From: Candidatus Omnitrophota bacterium
GTDB lineage: Bacteria; Omnitrophota; Gorgyraeia; Gygaellales; Profunditerraquicolaceae
Direction: 5' to 3'
DNA: 16,179 nucleotides
Assembly (NCBI GenBank): GCA_903882345.1
Contig: CAIRWO010000068.1
Span: forward strand, 1 to 16,179
In this document: piece by piece, positions 14,058-16,179 of the stretch
How the letters are laid out: the number at the start of each line of letters is the position of its first letter
How positions within the stretch are numbered: position 1 is the stretch's first letter
Notes under the pieces: generated by a model
Databases searched by the model: none
What the model saw: the letters and a program-made list of their open reading frames with translations, nothing else
What the model was told of the DNA's origin: nothing
Position numbers and translations under genes: made by a program

Positions 14058-14896
14058 CCCCCTTCAAAAAAATCTACGGTTTGATCGGGCATCCTGTAAG
14101 TCACAGCCTTTCGCCGCTAATGCATAATGCGGCCTTTTCTCACCTTAAGATTAACGCAGAATATAAACTTTTTCCTTTGAAAGAGGGAGAGCTGGAAGCG
14201 TTTTTAAAGGGGTTAAGCCGGAATAATATTTTCGGTTTGAATGTTACCGTACCCTATAAGGAAAAGGTCATTCCCTTTCTGGATAATATTTCTTATGAGG
14301 CAAAATTGATCGCAGCAGTAAATACGATCAAGGCGGTTTCCGGAAAAATAGAAGGGTTTAATACCGACGGAAGCGGCTTTTTAAAACACCTCACCGAAGA
14401 CATAGGCTTTAATCCGGAAGGCAGGAATATCGCCGTTATCGGCGCCGGAGGCGCTTCCCGGGCCGTAACGGTTTATCTAAGCAAGGCTATTTCAAAATCG
14501 ATATCTATTTACGATATAGACAAAAATAAGTTGTCTTCTCTGGCAAGTTACCTGAAGGCAAACTTTAAGCAGACCGCTATACGGACGGCGTCGTCTCTTA
14601 AAGAACTCGCCATAGACAGTTGTGATCTATTGATCAATACTACGCCCGTCGGTATGAAGGAATCCGATCCCTGCCTGGTAGATGCAAAATCCATTCATAA
14701 AGGTATGTTGGTTTATGACTTGATTTATAACCCCGTAGAGACAAAACTGCTCAAGATGGCAAAAGATAAGGGTGCTAAGGTATCCAACGGCCTGGGTATG
14801 CTTTTATATCAGGGGATGATCGCTTTCGAGATCTGGACCGGTCAAAAGGCGCCTAAGGAGATCATGTTTAAGGCCCTAAGGGAGGGTTTACGGTGA
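14054..14896 (+). CDS. aroE: Shikimate dehydrogenase (AroE family) with an NAD-type cofactor loop
   Basis: 280 residues, normal length. It interconverts 3-dehydroshikimate and shikimate in aromatic amino acid synthesis. The substrate site is complete: SHSLSPLMHN (16-25), NVTVPYK with catalytic Lys69, and NTDGSGF with Asp105. The nucleotide loop is GAGGASRA (130-137), and NTTPVGM and a terminal GMLLYQGMIAFEIWTG follow. After the second Rossmann strand, where AroE normally has Asn-Arg-Thr to hold the NADP phosphate, this protein has Asp154-Ile155-Asp156. That resembles the NAD-using quinate/shikimate dehydrogenase of Corynebacterium, so quinate activity is a possible alternative. The ATG overlaps the leuA stop by four bases, and its own stop overlaps the next GTG. 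It is the only shikimate-pathway gene in the window. Confidence 0.94.
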   Translation: MTPFKKIYGLIGHPVSHSLSPLMHNAAFSHLKINAEYKLFPLKEGELEAFLKGLSRNNIFGLNVTVPYKEKVIPFLDNISYEAKLIAAVNTIKAVSGKIEGFNTDGSGFLKHLTEDIGFNPEGRNIAVIGAGGASRAVTVYLSKAISKSISIYDIDKNKLSSLASYLKANFKQTAIRTASSLKELAIDSCDLLINTTPVGMKESDPCLVDAKSIHKGMLVYDLIYNPVETKLLKMAKDKGAKVSNGLGMLLYQGMIAFEIWTGQKAPKEIMFKALREGLR

Positions 14897-15708
14897 TTGA
14901 GAAAATTTTCGTTTTTTTCTTCGGTGCGGCTATCGGTAGTTTCCTTAACGTTTGTATTCACCGGATGCCTATCGAGGGTTATTCTTTGATCAGGCCGCGT
15001 TCGCATTGCCCTAACTGTAAAAAGCTGATCTTTTGGTATGACAATGTGCCTTTATTGAGTTATGTAATTTTGCGGGGGAGGTGCCGTTTCTGCCGTCAAA
15101 GGATACGTTTTCGTTATTTTGTCGTAGAATTATTGACTGCGGTAATGTTTTTGCTTCTCTACAGCCTTTTTGGGCCTTCCTATAATTTTTTCTTTTGCGC
15201 GCTATTTTTGTGCGGTTTGATTATTGCCACCTTTGTAGACATACAGCACAAGATTATACCCGACGAGATTTCTCTCGGCGGTATTCTAGCGGGGTTTATT
15301 TTAAGGACGGCTAGCGGTATCGGCATTTCTCCTTTAACCTTTAATCCCCGGCCGCTCCTGGATTCTTTGTTGGGCATTATTGTCGGAGGCGGCATTATCT
15401 TTCTTACGGGGTATCTCTTCGATCTTATTTATTTCAAACTGCTTAAACGGCCGGCGATCCAGGGTGAGACCCAATCTATGGGCGATGGCGACGTTAAGCT
15501 CCTGGCAATGATCGGCGCATTCCTGGGTTGGGAGCGGGCGATCCTGACATTTTTCATTGCCCCGTTTTTTGGGGCAGTAATCGGAGTGATCAATCTTATT
15601 GCAAAGAAGGACCACACCATACCTTACGGGCCGTTTTTATCTTTAGGCGCGGTTTTATCTTTATTCTGGGCTGGACAGATTATTGGCCTGTTTCTGCATT
15701 TGCGTTAA
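14893..15708 (+). CDS. pilD: Type IV prepilin peptidase / N-methyltransferase
   Basis: 271 residues, an integral membrane aspartic protease that trims the leader of type IV pilins or type II secretion pseudopilins and methylates the new N-terminus. The N-terminal membrane segment contains GAAIGSFLNVCIHRMP. The cytoplasmic methyltransferase domain has the two zinc-type cysteine pairs CPNC (39-42) and CRFC (64-67), so the bifunctional form is present. The catalytic Asp residues are Asp116 in VDIQHKIIPDE and Asp200 in MGDGDVKL. About six to eight hydrophobic segments follow from residue 75 on. A GTG start with AAGGGAGGG (14878-14886) is supported, and it overlaps the aroE stop by four bases. No pilin or pilus assembly gene is in the window, so its substrates must lie elsewhere. 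Confidence 0.96.
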   Translation: MIEKIFVFFFGAAIGSFLNVCIHRMPIEGYSLIRPRSHCPNCKKLIFWYDNVPLLSYVILRGRCRFCRQRIRFRYFVVELLTAVMFLLLYSLFGPSYNFFFCALFLCGLIIATFVDIQHKIIPDEISLGGILAGFILRTASGIGISPLTFNPRPLLDSLLGIIVGGGIIFLTGYLFDLIYFKLLKRPAIQGETQSMGDGDVKLLAMIGAFLGWERAILTFFIAPFFGAVIGVINLIAKKDHTIPYGPFLSLGAVLSLFWAGQIIGLFLHLR

Positions 15709-15732
15709 CCGGCGTAACCCATTTTTAAGATT

Positions 15733-16179
15733 ATGCTTACAATAAATTTCTTTATTTTTCCGCTCTTGGGTTTTCTCCTGGTCAGGGTTGCTACGGGCCT
15801 GCTTGAGAAGTTTTCCCGCAAGTATAATATTTTGAATATCAAGGGGATACCACATGTTGGCGGCATAGGCATGGGGGTTGCTTTCCTTGTTATCGGCCTT
15901 ACGCTCATTTCTCTTTATCAAGTATCTGCGCACCTGGCCATCGGCATCATGTTCCCGTCCACGCTCATGCTTATTTTCGGTATAATTGACGATAAAAATG
16001 AATTATCCGTTTGGCAGAAACTATTCGTTCAGGCTATTGCCGTTAGCTTGCTGGTCGTTTTTGGCATTAGGACAAAAATAGCAAGTGCCGGTTTTATTTT
16101 AAATCTGGCAATAACCTTTATCTGGGTTATCGGCATTACTAACGCCTTTAATCATTTAGATATCATGGATGGCCTGGCA
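15733..16179 (+). CDS. Polyprenyl-phosphate sugar-1-phosphate transferase (WecA/TagO/MraY family), N-terminal part
   Basis: The frame is open from ATG 15733 to the right edge, 149 codons, so the gene is cut. It is strongly hydrophobic with several membrane helices. DDKNELSVWQKLFVQ (from Asp86-Asp87) is the metal-binding aspartate pair followed by the loop typical of the family, and NAFNHLDIMDGLA (137-149) matches the NAxNxxDGxDGLA motif. These enzymes move a sugar-1-phosphate, usually GlcNAc- or MurNAc-pentapeptide-phosphate, to a lipid carrier for O-antigen, teichoic acid or peptidoglycan synthesis. The WecA branch is more likely than MraY from the wording of the loops, but the second half is missing. 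The start has no good ribosome site. A stop in frame at 15715 limits upstream extension. The first cytoplasmic loop looks unusually short. Confidence 0.85.
   Translation, partial: MLTINFFIFPLLGFLLVRVATGLLEKFSRKYNILNIKGIPHVGGIGMGVAFLVIGLTLISLYQVSAHLAIGIMFPSTLMLIFGIIDDKNELSVWQKLFVQAIAVSLLVVFGIRTKIASAGFILNLAITFIWVIGITNAFNHLDIMDGLA

Noticed and set aside
15528..15728. A 66-residue + strand frame overlapping the prepilin peptidase end
   Set aside because: It overlaps a certain gene in another frame, has no motif, and no ribosome site was evident.
1..16179. CRISPR array, tRNA or rRNA genes, insertion sequences, phage or defence genes
   Set aside because: I looked for direct repeats, cloverleaf-like segments, terminal inverted repeats and transposase or nuclease motifs and saw none. 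The space is filled by housekeeping metabolism.

Overview
The window looks like a bacterial chromosome segment of moderate GC content. Every supported gene is on the + strand and almost every base is coding. I read 15 protein-coding genes: a gene tail at the left edge, 13 complete genes, and a gene head at the right edge. The largest gap is 56 bases. Many junctions are 4-base ATGA or GTGA overlaps, and I see no intrinsic terminator or convincing promoter. The simplest reading is one very long transcription unit or a few fused ones. The enzyme types (oxygen-sensitive [4Fe-4S]-type dihydroxy-acid dehydratase, archaeal/thermophile-type S-adenosylhomocysteinase, HPr with both the His and Ser phosphorylation sites, prepilin peptidase) suggest a deep-branching, probably anaerobic bacterium. 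Candidate phylum Omnitrophota is my best guess, but this is an impression, not a demonstrated placement.

Layout. Bases 1-155 hold the end of a YvcK/GlmR-like gene. It is followed by ptsH (HPr) and ptsI (enzyme I), the general PTS phosphorelay, with no sugar-specific EII in view. A sugar-nucleotidyltransferase overlaps the ptsI stop. Then come metK and ahcY, which make S-adenosylmethionine and clear S-adenosylhomocysteine. pfkA and a long, divergent class II aldolase follow, giving two consecutive steps of glycolysis. Next is a branched-chain amino acid block, ilvD-ilvB-ilvN-ilvC-leuA, which covers valine/isoleucine synthesis up to the 2-keto acids plus the first leucine step. aroE (shikimate dehydrogenase) follows, then a type IV prepilin peptidase, and finally the start of a WecA/MraY-type polyprenyl-phosphate sugar-1-phosphate transferase that runs off the right edge.

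How the genes fit together. Left of metK the theme is carbon-flux sensing and activated sugars. The middle is methyl metabolism and glycolysis. The right is amino acid biosynthesis shading into cell-surface functions. No obvious dedicated regulator is encoded. The only conspicuous non-coding structure is a 56-base spacer before the aldolase with two mutually exclusive hairpins.

I do not see a new defence system, mobile element, RNA gene or CRISPR array. The most interesting signals are at residue level. Two normally NADPH-linked enzymes, ilvC and aroE, both carry the acidic, NAD-type signature after the second Rossmann strand. The phosphofructokinase has Asn in place of the metal/ATP-binding Asp103. 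The aldolase is a long, unusual form with all its zinc ligands kept.
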